NCBI RefSeq assembly: GCF_039522165.1
Contig: NZ_BAAADE010000001.1
Coordinates: forward strand, 372,001 to 436,000
DNA: 64,000 bases
Reading direction: 5' to 3'
Source: Paenochrobactrum glaciei
GTDB taxonomy: Bacteria > Pseudomonadota > Alphaproteobacteria > Rhizobiales > Rhizobiaceae
Numbering within the stretch: position 1 is the stretch's first letter; every line of letters begins with the position of its first letter. Shown piece by piece: positions 16,697-24,603 of this stretch. Made by a program: the position numbers and the translations under genes. Under the pieces are notes generated by a model. It did no database searches. It saw only the letters and a program-made list of their open reading frames with translations, and had not been told where the DNA came from.

Positions 16697-17956
16697 TCAA
16701 ACCAATTTCAACAAAACAGGGAAGAAGACAATTGCCAAAATAACCGCCATGGTTGCCAACAAAAATGGCATCGTCATCAAGGCGATACGTTCTGCCTTCA
16801 CGCCTGTCATCAAGGCGGCGGTAAACAAGCCGGTGCCAACTGGTGGTGTCAGAAGGCCAACAACAAGTGTCAAACAAACGATCATGCCGAAATGAAACGG
16901 ATCAACGCCATAAACATTTGTCGCAACCGGCAGCAATACCGGAACAACCAGAATGATTGCAGGGATCGGATCGGTGAACATGCCAAGCACTAAAAGCAGT
17001 GCAACAACCAGCAACAAGAACACGGTTGGCGATTCAGTCAGCGACTGCAAGAAAACAGCAACTGTTGCAGGCAGATTTTCAAAGGTAATAACCCATGAGA
17101 AAACCTGTGCAGCCGCGATCAGGAACAACACCACCGCCGCACCGCGTGCAGCACGCACAAATGCCGGTGCAAGGTGAGAAAATTCTAATTCACCGTAAAC
17201 AAAGCGGCCAACCAAAACGGAAGCAACAATGGCAATGACAGCAGATTCTGTCGGTGTTGCGATACCGCCCAAAATAGTACCAATAATCGTTACCGGAATA
17301 ATCACCGCCGGCAGTGCATCAAACAGTGCTTTAAAACGCTGTGACCAGTTATAACGCTCACCTTCCGGGAAATTATAAATGCGGCCAAGAATTGCAATAA
17401 CAACAAAGAACGACACGGCCATCATCAGGCCCGGCACAACACCAGCTACGAACAGATCACCAATCGAAATCTGCGCAACCACACCATAAATAATAAACAG
17501 CATGGACGGCGGAATAACGGGTGCCAGCAAGCCACCGGCTGCGGTAATTGCCGCAGAAATATCACGCGGATAACCGGCACGATCCATTTCCGGCACAGCC
17601 ATACGCGACATGACAGTAATCTGCGCGACGGTTGAACCCAAAATCGATGCCATCATCACGTTCGCAAGCAGGTTTACATAAGCCAGACCACCGCGAACCG
17701 AACCGATAATGGACATAGCAAGTCCCATGAGACGGCGACCAATACCGCCCTCATTCATCAACTCGCCCAGCAAAATGAAAAGTGGCAGCGCCAGCAAACC
17801 GTAGCTTTCCAGGCCGCCAAACAACTGCTGCGGCAATGATGCCAGCAGCACAGTGTTGCCACTGGAAAGAATGTAAATAATCGCCACAGCCAGCAAAATA
17901 AATGCAATTGGCAGACCGGCAATAACAAGACCAACAAAACTCAATCCGGCGATCAT
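16697..17956 (-). CDS. TRAP transporter large permease subunit (DctM)
   Basis: 419 residues, about 12 hydrophobic helices, and DctM landmarks LPLFILLGELMNEGGI near 55-70, SILGSTVAQITVMS, GGLLAPVIPPSMLFIIYG near 142-159 and GGIATPTESAVIA. It carries out sodium-coupled uptake together with DctQ and DctP. Its ATG overlaps the dctQ stop by 4 bases (translational coupling) and the dehydrogenase gene starts 10 bases after its own stop. A second, diverged DctM is encoded at 20667. Confidence 0.93.
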   Translation of the reverse strand: MIAGLSFVGLVIAGLPIAFILLAVAIIYILSSGNTVLLASLPQQLFGGLESYGLLALPLFILLGELMNEGGIGRRLMGLAMSIIGSVRGGLAYVNLLANVMMASILGSTVAQITVMSRMAVPEMDRAGYPRDISAAITAAGGLLAPVIPPSMLFIIYGVVAQISIGDLFVAGVVPGLMMAVSFFVVIAILGRIYNFPEGERYNWSQRFKALFDALPAVIIPVTIIGTILGGIATPTESAVIAIVASVLVGRFVYGELEFSHLAPAFVRAARGAAVVLFLIAAAQVFSWVITFENLPATVAVFLQSLTESPTVFLLLVVALLLVLGMFTDPIPAIILVVPVLLPVATNVYGVDPFHFGMIVCLTLVVGLLTPPVGTGLFTAALMTGVKAERIALMTMPFLLATMAVILAIVFFPVLLKLV

Positions 17957-18585
17957 TTTACCACCTCCGCTCCGGCTGATTCAAAAAATGTGCGAACACT
18001 GTCGACCAGATTTTTGACACTATGAATGGTGACAAAAACACAGAAAACAGGGAGGATCAGCCAGAACCAAAACTTGCGGACACCGAGCGTTGTCGTTGGT
18101 TCATCATAGATAAAATTGAAAGTTTTCGCGCCGATCTCACTCAGAGAATCAGCCTGCAAAACGGCGATCGGATCAAACCACTGCCATACAAAGACAGCCA
18201 GAACCACAAACAGGAAGAGCATCATGGCGTCTATTATGGCAAGCATGAACATATGCGCACGGATCGGCAGAAAGTCGATGCAAACGGTCACAGCAATATG
18301 CTGGCGATAATGGATTGCGAGGGACGCACCTAAGAAACCCATCCAAACCATGGCATAAATTGCCAGTTCATCAACCCAGAACAACGGCATGCCAAAGGTA
18401 CGCGTTGCAACATTGATAAGCAGCAAAATCACAATTACCAGCGCCAGAAGCCCTGCAACGAGCGTTTCAGCGCGCGCAATCAATCCGTCAATAAACGATA
18501 AGAAACCGGTAAAACCATTCGTGCGCACGCCCTGCTCCATCGTAGCAGTTCCATCCTCATGCGCCTGACCCAAGCGGGTATTCAT
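17953..18585 (-). CDS. TRAP transporter small permease subunit (DctQ)
   Basis: 210 residues with four hydrophobic helices and the DctQ pattern: RTFGMPLFWVDELAIYAMVW near 65-85 and GASLAIHYRQHIAV near 90-103. It is longer than usual because of an N-terminal cytoplasmic extension of ~28 residues and an insert near residues 145-170. It is the first gene of the ten-gene operon running to 9033, and its start faces the divergent GntR regulator across 150 bases holding two inverted repeats. Confidence 0.9.
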   Translation of the reverse strand: MNTRLGQAHEDGTATMEQGVRTNGFTGFLSFIDGLIARAETLVAGLLALVIVILLLINVATRTFGMPLFWVDELAIYAMVWMGFLGASLAIHYRQHIAVTVCIDFLPIRAHMFMLAIIDAMMLFLFVVLAVFVWQWFDPIAVLQADSLSEIGAKTFNFIYDEPTTTLGVRKFWFWLILPVFCVFVTIHSVKNLVDSVRTFFESAGAEVVK

Positions 18586-18620
18586 ACACGTCTCCTCCCA
18601 AAGAGATATCCCCTTTAAGA

Positions 18621-18661
18621 AATATCGATTTTATATCCAAGTCAACAATAAAATCGATATT
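18621..18661. promoter_or_regulatory. Probable GntR operator: 14-bp perfect inverted repeat
   Basis: AATATCGATTTTAT (18621-18634) is repeated exactly as its reverse complement at 18648-18661, with a 13-base spacer, in the divergent promoter region between dctQ and the GntR gene. A related half-site, AATATTGATTTTTT, recurs at 18686-18699. The placement fits an operator controlling both directions. Confidence 0.65.
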
Positions 18662-18670
18662 TTATGCTTT

Positions 18671-18694
18671 ATCAATAATATTTAGAATATTGAT
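18671..18694. promoter_or_regulatory. Second inverted repeat in the dctQ/gntR intergenic region
   Basis: ATCAATA (18671-18677) and TATTGAT (18688-18694), the same ATYGAT core as the main operator, 41 bases before the GntR start codon. Possibly an autoregulatory site. Confidence 0.4.
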
Positions 18695-18735
18695 TTTTTT
18701 AATACGCCTGCTAATCTCCGGTCAGGAGCCTGATT

Positions 18736-19416
18736 ATGTTAGACAAACAACTTTCATCGCCTGAAAAGACAAACTCTGAAAAAGCCTATCGCCAATTGCG
18801 CGAAGACATTGTGTTTGGTGCTTTTTTGCCGAATGAAAAACTGAAGATCGAAACCTTACGTGAGAAATATGGCCTTGGTGCCGGCCCTCTGCGTGAGGCT
18901 TTGGCGCGTCTCTCCAGTGAACATCTTGTGGTGCTGGAAGGTCAACGCGGCTTCACTGTTGCTCCTATGTCAGCAGAAGATGCCTATGACATTGGTGAAA
19001 CGCGCACATTGCTTGAGATTGAAGCGCTGCGGCAATCATTTTTGCACGGCGATGAAGACTGGGAAACGCAATTGGTAGCGGCCTATCACCGGTTAGAACG
19101 CGCAGAGCAAAAGGTCATTCAGGGCGAAACAGATTTCATTGAGTGGGAAAGCCGTAACGCAATTTTCCATGAAACGATGGTTGCGGCCTGCCCGTCTCAA
19201 TGGGTGATGCGCATGCGCCAGCAAATCTATGAGCAGCACCAGCGCTACCGCCATCTTTCACGCAAACAATCTGTTGGCGTGCGCGACATTGCATCAGAAC
19301 ATAAAGCTCTGTTTGATGCAGCCTTTGATCGTGACATTCAGGGCGCGACCGAGATTATTCGCAACCATATTGCCCGCACAACACAAACCGTTTTGCAAAC
19401 ATTAAAAGCACTATAA
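18736..19416 (+). CDS. GntR family transcriptional regulator (FadR/FCD subfamily)
   Basis: 226 residues. The N-terminal winged helix-turn-helix spans about 15-78 (AYRQLREDIVFGAFLPNEKL then PLREALARL), and the helical FCD ligand-binding domain about 85-215 carries acidic and His residues typical of metal-assisted carboxylate binding (ETRTLLEIEALR, FHETMVAACPS, SEHKALFDAA). Such regulators sense the organic acid that the adjacent operon degrades and usually repress it in its absence. Divergent from the TRAP/hpa operon, with paired dyads between them. A terminator follows. Confidence 0.92.
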   Translation: MLDKQLSSPEKTNSEKAYRQLREDIVFGAFLPNEKLKIETLREKYGLGAGPLREALARLSSEHLVVLEGQRGFTVAPMSAEDAYDIGETRTLLEIEALRQSFLHGDEDWETQLVAAYHRLERAEQKVIQGETDFIEWESRNAIFHETMVAACPSQWVMRMRQQIYEQHQRYRHLSRKQSVGVRDIASEHKALFDAAFDRDIQGATEIIRNHIARTTQTVLQTLKAL

Positions 19417-19425
19417 CAAAGAGCC

Positions 19426-19470
19426 TGAGTATCACAGGCCGGACAAACCGCCCGTGATACTCATATTTTC
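19426..19470. terminator. Terminator shared by gntR and amidohydrolase genes
   Basis: Perfect 10-bp stem TGAGTATCAC/GTGATACTCA (19426-19435, 19454-19463) followed by TATTTTC, in the 64-base gap between convergent genes. Confidence 0.65.
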
Positions 19471-19480
19471 ACTTTAAAAC

Positions 19481-20647
19481 TTACGCTTCGTTCAGCGTGT
19501 TCAAAGCGGCTGTAACCAAGAACGAACTGCCATAAGGAATGGCTGCATCGTTGAAGTCATAAGCGGCATTATGCAATGAAGCCGTGCTACCATTGCCCAT
19601 CAGCATGTAAGCGCCCGGCACCTCTTGCAGCATGAAGGCAAAGTCTTCACTGGCAAGGATTGGTGTGCAATCGCCATTGACCTGACTTTCCGGCACGATG
19701 GAGCGTGCGACATCCGCAATATATGCTGCATTGGCAGGTGTATTATCCAAGACCGGATAACCGGTTTTGATATTAAGCTCAGCAGTTGCACCATGCAGTG
19801 CAGCACTGTGCTCAACCACTTGGCGTAAGCGCTCTTTCATCATCGCACGGGCTTTTTCATTTAAGGTACGGATCGTGCCGGACATTGTCGCAAATGGTGG
19901 AATAGTGTTGTAACTGTCACCAGCTTGCAAACGAGTAATCGACAAGGCAGCTGAATCAAATGGCGACAAATTACGCGCAACGATTGCTTGCGCCGCACTC
20001 AAAATGGATGACGCCACCATCAGCGGATCAATGGCTGTTTGTGGTGCAGCCGCATGGCCGCCCTTACCGTGAATGGTAATGTCGAACTCGTCTGAAGAGG
20101 CAAGCATTGGCCCTTTACGGCAGATGAAATGACCGATTTCAATGCCCGGCTGATTGTGCAAACCATAGACGGCATCAACCGGCCATTTTTTAAACAGGCC
20201 TTCGTCAATCATCGCTTTGCCACCGGCACCCGTTTCTTCGGCTGGCTGGAAGATCAGCACAACTGAACCGGCAAAGTCGCGGTTTTCACACAGATAACGC
20301 GCCGCACCAAGCAGCATGGCAGTGTGGCCGTCATGGCCACACGCATGCATCAGGCCTTCATGCTTGGAAGCATAGGCAAGATTGGTTTGTTCCGGAATTG
20401 GCAAAGCATCCATATCAGCGCGCAGACCAATCCGCTTGGAGCCCTCACGCGCACCTTTAATAACCGCAACAATACCCGATTGGGCGATATTTTCAGTGAT
20501 TTCATCAACGCCGAATTCACGTAGTTTCTCGGCCACAAATTGGCTGGTTTTTGGCAAATCATAAAGAAGTTCCGGCATGGCATGCAGGCTGCGGCGCCAT
20601 GCAGTTACTTCATCATGAATGGAATTAAAGTACTCGAATACAGTCAT
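19481..20647 (-). CDS. M20 family amidohydrolase (hippurate hydrolase/aminoacylase type)
   Basis: About 388 residues with the complete M20D dinuclear metal site: GLRADMDALP near 78-87, HACGHDGHT near 101-109 (Cys and His ligands), QPAEETGAGG near 135 (catalytic Glu), a His in GLHNQPG and a late His in SLHNAAYDFND. It cleaves an amide between an acyl group and an amino acid; substrates in this family include hippurate, N-acetyl amino acids and indole-amino-acid conjugates, so the true one is unknown. ATG 20647 is preferred (AGGTG 9-10 bases upstream) over GTG 20659. Last gene of the second TRAP operon, 19 bases after dctM, suggesting the transported solute is the amide. Confidence 0.9.
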   Translation of the reverse strand: MTVFEYFNSIHDEVTAWRRSLHAMPELLYDLPKTSQFVAEKLREFGVDEITENIAQSGIVAVIKGAREGSKRIGLRADMDALPIPEQTNLAYASKHEGLMHACGHDGHTAMLLGAARYLCENRDFAGSVVLIFQPAEETGAGGKAMIDEGLFKKWPVDAVYGLHNQPGIEIGHFICRKGPMLASSDEFDITIHGKGGHAAAPQTAIDPLMVASSILSAAQAIVARNLSPFDSAALSITRLQAGDSYNTIPPFATMSGTIRTLNEKARAMMKERLRQVVEHSAALHGATAELNIKTGYPVLDNTPANAAYIADVARSIVPESQVNGDCTPILASEDFAFMLQEVPGAYMLMGNGSTASLHNAAYDFNDAAIPYGSSFLVTAALNTLNEA

Positions 20648-20666
20648 AAGAAAAGACACCTACAGA

Positions 20667-21959
20667 TCAGAATAAGATGGACGGCAACCAGAGCGACAAC
20701 GCCGGGAATAGAGTGAGAACCGCCAGACGAAACAGATCGGAAATCCAGAATGGTGTCACGCCGCGATAGATGGTCGAGATCGCCAGATCCGGCTGGTTCG
20801 AGCGCAGCACGAAAATATTGATACCGATCGGCGGAGTGATGAAGCTGATTTCTGAAACAACAACGACAATGATGCCGAACCAAACCGGATGAAATCCGAG
20901 GCTCATAACCAATGGTGCAAAGATCGGCACAGTCAGCATCACCATGGCCATGCTGTCCATGATGCAACCAAGCACCAGATAGATCAGGATAATGCCCAGG
21001 ATCACCAGCATTGGCGATGTATTTGCAGTACCGAGAATTTCAAGAACACTGGTAGCGAAACCTGAAATCGTGACTAAATGGGAGAAGTACAGTGCACCAA
21101 TCAGGATAAAGAACAGAGATGCGCTGACCAACACAGTTTCAATCAGCACTTCTTTGAGGTCTGTGAGGTTGAAATTTCCACGCCCGAAAGCAATCATCAG
21201 CGATGCAACAGCACCAATACCAGCAGATTCGGTCGGAGTGAAAAAGCCTGCATAAATACCACCGATAACAACCAAGAACAGAAGAACCGGCAGCAAAACA
21301 CCTTTGGTGGATTGCAGTCTTTCGCTCCAAGGAAAACGCTCAGCAGCAGGCCCTAATGACGGTTTGTACCAAACGGCTGCCTGCACAGCGAGAAGATAAA
21401 AACCAACACCAATGATACCAGGAATGAAACCAGCGGCAAAAAGCTGACCAATACTGGTTTCAGTCAAAAGACCATAGAGAATGAGCAATACGGACGGCGG
21501 AATAAGCACACCCAGCGTACCACCCGCAGCAATCGCACCGGCTGCAAGCTCGTCCGAATAATTGTGACGGCGCATGGCAGGTAAAGCAACTTTCGATATC
21601 GTTGCAACAGTTGCCAAGGAAGAGCCGCAAATAGCGCTAAAAACACCACAGCTCATAACAGTAGCCATCGCCAAACCACCACGACGATGCGCGACAAATT
21701 TATTAGCGCAGTCGTAAAGTTCACGCGAGATATTAGCGCGGTTGATGACATTACCCATCAAAAGAAATAGCGGAATAACCGACAGTTCAAAAGAAACAAC
21801 GGTTTCCATTGTAGTCGAACCGAGAAGGCCAAGCGCCAGATCCATATCGCGCACATGGGCAATACCCAGAATACCGACAAGCAACATCGCAAAGCCAACA
21901 GGGATACGTAAGAATACCAGCGCAACAACGATAAAACATGCAACCAAAGTGACTGTCAT
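20667..21959 (-). CDS. TRAP transporter large permease subunit (DctM), second system
   Basis: 430 residues, about 12-13 helices, with LFLLMGNVINRANISREL near 64-81, GTLGVLIPPSVLLILYG near 152-168, GFFTPTESAGIGAVASL and a C-terminal FITPPIGINIFVL motif. It belongs to a different DctM subgroup from the one at 16697, so the two transporters are not a recent duplication. The gene begins 3 bases after dctQ and is followed by the amidohydrolase gene. Confidence 0.93.
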   Translation of the reverse strand: MTVTLVACFIVVALVFLRIPVGFAMLLVGILGIAHVRDMDLALGLLGSTTMETVVSFELSVIPLFLLMGNVINRANISRELYDCANKFVAHRRGGLAMATVMSCGVFSAICGSSLATVATISKVALPAMRRHNYSDELAAGAIAAGGTLGVLIPPSVLLILYGLLTETSIGQLFAAGFIPGIIGVGFYLLAVQAAVWYKPSLGPAAERFPWSERLQSTKGVLLPVLLFLVVIGGIYAGFFTPTESAGIGAVASLMIAFGRGNFNLTDLKEVLIETVLVSASLFFILIGALYFSHLVTISGFATSVLEILGTANTSPMLVILGIILIYLVLGCIMDSMAMVMLTVPIFAPLVMSLGFHPVWFGIIVVVVSEISFITPPIGINIFVLRSNQPDLAISTIYRGVTPFWISDLFRLAVLTLFPALSLWLPSILF

Positions 21960-21962
21960 GGC

Positions 21963-22430
21963 TTATTCCTTTCCGCGAAAATCACTGATTGCCAGCCCAA
22001 GATGAATAAGGGCTGTTATAAAACTCGTGAGTGAACACAGACCTGCCACAGGCCAGATTGGAATCGAAATATCCGGCGAAACACGATCAAACTCGTAAGC
22101 TTCCCAAGCGTAAACACCGACCCACCAGCATAAAAGCAGCATGGAGCCAGCGCAAATAATCTCGACGATACCATTACGGATTTGACGGGTACGCGGGGAA
22201 TAAAGCGGATCAAGCAGATCAACGACAATATGCCCGCGGGAACGCGCGATAAAAGGCGCTGAGGTAAAGACCACTGCAGCTACAAGATAAGATATAATAT
22301 CAAAAGAACCGCGCAACGGAGCGGCAAACAGATTGCGTCCCGTCACATCGATAAATGTCAGCAGACCCAGTATAAGCAACAAGATAGCCGGAATAAGCGC
22401 CAGCTTTTCAAAGAGTGTTTTCATAGACAT
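21963..22430 (-). CDS. TRAP transporter small permease subunit (DctQ), second system
   Basis: About 155 residues, four hydrophobic helices, DctQ pattern VTGRNLFAAPLRGSFDI near 30-46 and RSRGHIVVDLL near 68-78. ATG 22430 (MSMKTLF) has GGAG 7 bases upstream; the upstream in-frame start at 22445 lacks one. Between dctP and dctM in the operon transcribed from 23573. Confidence 0.88.
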   Translation of the reverse strand: MSMKTLFEKLALIPAILLLILGLLTFIDVTGRNLFAAPLRGSFDIISYLVAAVVFTSAPFIARSRGHIVVDLLDPLYSPRTRQIRNGIVEIICAGSMLLLCWWVGVYAWEAYEFDRVSPDISIPIWPVAGLCSLTSFITALIHLGLAISDFRGKE

Positions 22431-22450
22431 GAGACAGCTCCGCAAAAGAC

Positions 22451-22474
22451 ATGCAGGGAGAAATCCCCCTGCAT
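22451..22474 (-). terminator. Hairpin between second dctP and dctQ (attenuator)
   Basis: ATGCAGGG (22451-22458) and CCCTGCAT (22467-22474), followed on the minus strand by GTCTTTT. As in the first TRAP operon, this would favour expression of the binding protein over the permease. Confidence 0.5.
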
Positions 22475-22532
22475 ATCCCGCATTTTATTTTAGTATTTGG
22501 AATAAAAGCTTTCTAGGAAAAGAAACTGCCGA

Positions 22533-23573
22533 TCAGTTCTTTTCTTTTTCCAGTCGCTCGATTTCAGCGAAGAAAAAGTCCATAACTTCCTGCGGGTTTT
22601 CAATGCCGGCAGCTTTAGCACTTTCCATCCAGACAGCCTGTTCCTGCTGCTTGACCTTATCAATCAGTGCAAGCAATTCCGGCGCCGGCTCAACGAAGCT
22701 CATGCCATTAGCCGCAGCTTCTTTTTTACCAACCGAGCTGGAATGATCCCAGTCCTGACCAGCCGCGCGCGACAATTCAACACCAGAAATCTTGATAATC
22801 GCTTCACGATCTTCCTGCGAAAGCTGGTCGAATTTCTTCTTATTCATGGCAATATAGAAACTGCCATTATACGCGCCGCCTTTAATTTCTGTTTGATATT
22901 TAAGAACTTCAAACAGCTTAAATCCACCAAGTGCTTCCGTATTGGAGAATGTACCATCGACAACGCCGGTGGAAAGCAGCTCATAGGACTTTGATTGCGG
23001 TGCAGAAATGGAAACAGCGCCAGCTGCATCCAGCAATGCTGTTTGCACAGGACCGCCGGCACGCACTTTCTTGCCCTTAAGATCGTCAGGGCTTAAAACA
23101 GCTTTGTCGCGCATATTGATCTGGCCTGGATCAAGCTGCATCATGCCCAAGATCTCAACGCCATCCAGCGACTTCAATGTGCCGCGCATATATTTATCAA
23201 AAGTGTTCCATGCCGCAACGGAACTGACTTCTGACGAAGAGCTGAGCAGTGGCAATTCAAACAATGTAAAAACAGCAAAGCGCTTTGGCTCATAGGTGAA
23301 ATTACCCCAGGTAATATCCGCCATGCCCTTACGAGCCAGTTCAAAATGTTCTGCTGGCGCGCCGAGTGCTTTACTTAAGAAATTGAGTGTCACACGACCG
23401 TCGGTCGCTTCACTGACCCGTTCTGCATAAGGCTGTAAAATACCTGCATTGATGTGATGCGTCATAGGCAACCAGCTGGAAACCGTAAGCTCGGTTTTAT
23501 CCGCCATGGCAACAGTGGACGACAATGCAAGACCAATGGCCGCAAACAAAGTTTTAGACAGAAGTTTGTTCAT
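22533..23573 (-). CDS. TRAP transporter substrate-binding protein (DctP family), second system
   Basis: 346 residues with a signal peptide ending near residue 24 (VAMADK), so periplasmic. Features: SSWLPMTHHINAGILQPYAE near 33-52, FELARKGMADITWG (family VxxGxxD-like binding region), GKKVRAGG near 167 and STGVVDGTFSNTEA near 205. It differs strongly from the DctP at 14703. First gene of its operon; the promoter region is shared with the divergent LysR gene. Confidence 0.92.
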   Translation of the reverse strand: MNKLLSKTLFAAIGLALSSTVAMADKTELTVSSWLPMTHHINAGILQPYAERVSEATDGRVTLNFLSKALGAPAEHFELARKGMADITWGNFTYEPKRFAVFTLFELPLLSSSSEVSSVAAWNTFDKYMRGTLKSLDGVEILGMMQLDPGQINMRDKAVLSPDDLKGKKVRAGGPVQTALLDAAGAVSISAPQSKSYELLSTGVVDGTFSNTEALGGFKLFEVLKYQTEIKGGAYNGSFYIAMNKKKFDQLSQEDREAIIKISGVELSRAAGQDWDHSSSVGKKEAAANGMSFVEPAPELLALIDKVKQQEQAVWMESAKAAGIENPQEVMDFFFAEIERLEKEKN

Positions 23574-23605
23574 ATAACTTACCCTCCCAAGGTAACTTTA
23601 CCATA

Positions 23606-23634
23606 GAGCATATTTAATAATATAAAAAATGCAT
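23606..23634. promoter_or_regulatory. Possible LysR-type binding region (imperfect dyad)
   Basis: AT-rich gap between divergent dctP and lysR. GCATATTT and AAAAATGC form an imperfect dyad around TTTAATAATATAAAA, which resembles a T-N11-A LysR box. Weak evidence by sequence alone. Confidence 0.3.
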
Positions 23635-23679
23635 TTTCTATTGTATTAAGTTCATAAAATGATCTTTCTGGGAGGAAAA

Positions 23680-24588
23680 ATGTTTAAATCCGTCAGCATT
23701 CGGCAGCTGGAATATATCCGCCATGTTGCCAATATCGGCTCCATCACGCAAACAGCGCAACTGATCAACATTTCCCCCTCCTCCATACGTGAAGCAATCA
23801 CCATTGCTGAAACCGAACTGGGTGTGCGACTTTTCTTTCGGACACCGGCGAAAGGCGTATCACTGACCACCGAAGGCCAGCGTTTCCTGCTTTTGGCTGA
23901 ACCTCTCTTTGAAGCAAAAGCACAATTTGAGCATCAGGTTGCAGGTATCGCCAAGCAAAATGAGCAGGAGCTAACCATTGGTGTAATCGGCAATGTAGGT
24001 GCAATGGTAGTGCCGGAGCTGATTAAAAATTTAAGCGAAACGGTCCCATCTTCCCGCTTTAATATTGTGGAACTTGAATCGTCCAATCTGGTGGAATCAG
24101 TGCGTACCGGAAAACTCATTGCCGGTTTTGGCCTTAACGACTTCCTGCATCCGTCGCTCAAATTTGTCGAACTTTTCCCCACCCAAGTGCATATTGCGGT
24201 CAATGCAGCGCATCCATTAGCGCAAAAAGAAGAGCTGGAATTGTCCGAAATGGCAAATGAGCCGTTTATTTTTCCAAATTTTGGTGGTGCCAGTTCTTAT
24301 TACAGCGGCCTTTTTGACCATCATAATATCCGCCCCAATACACGTTATATGGTCAATTCCACCGAAATGGCACGGCGTTTAATTGAAGAAGGCTTAGGCT
24401 ATTCCACCTTCAATGCGCGCCCTTCCATACACCGGCATAATCCTGAACCGATGATCAAGCGTATTCCGTTGAAAACTGATTATTGGAGCCCAACATTCGG
24501 CATGTTCTATTTATTGAGTTCTACCTTTTCCAATGCTTTGAACAATATTGAAAAAGCTGCACGCGCCACATGGCGTCAATCGAAATAA
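23680..24588 (+). CDS. LysR family transcriptional regulator
   Basis: 302 residues. The N-terminal winged helix-turn-helix (residues ~5-65) has the LysR arrangement RQLEYIRHVANIGSITQTAQ, then SPSSIREAITIAETELGVRL; the C-terminal periplasmic-binding-like co-inducer domain starts near 95 (ELTIGVIGNVGAMV). ATG 23680 is set by GGAGG at 23671-23675; an in-frame GTG/ATG-like extension to 23659 has none. Divergent from the second TRAP operon, which it most likely activates in response to the imported solute or its hydrolysis product. Confidence 0.92.
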   Translation: MFKSVSIRQLEYIRHVANIGSITQTAQLINISPSSIREAITIAETELGVRLFFRTPAKGVSLTTEGQRFLLLAEPLFEAKAQFEHQVAGIAKQNEQELTIGVIGNVGAMVVPELIKNLSETVPSSRFNIVELESSNLVESVRTGKLIAGFGLNDFLHPSLKFVELFPTQVHIAVNAAHPLAQKEELELSEMANEPFIFPNFGGASSYYSGLFDHHNIRPNTRYMVNSTEMARRLIEEGLGYSTFNARPSIHRHNPEPMIKRIPLKTDYWSPTFGMFYLLSSTFSNALNNIEKAARATWRQSK

Positions 24589-24603
24589 AAAATTGACGAT
24601 AAA

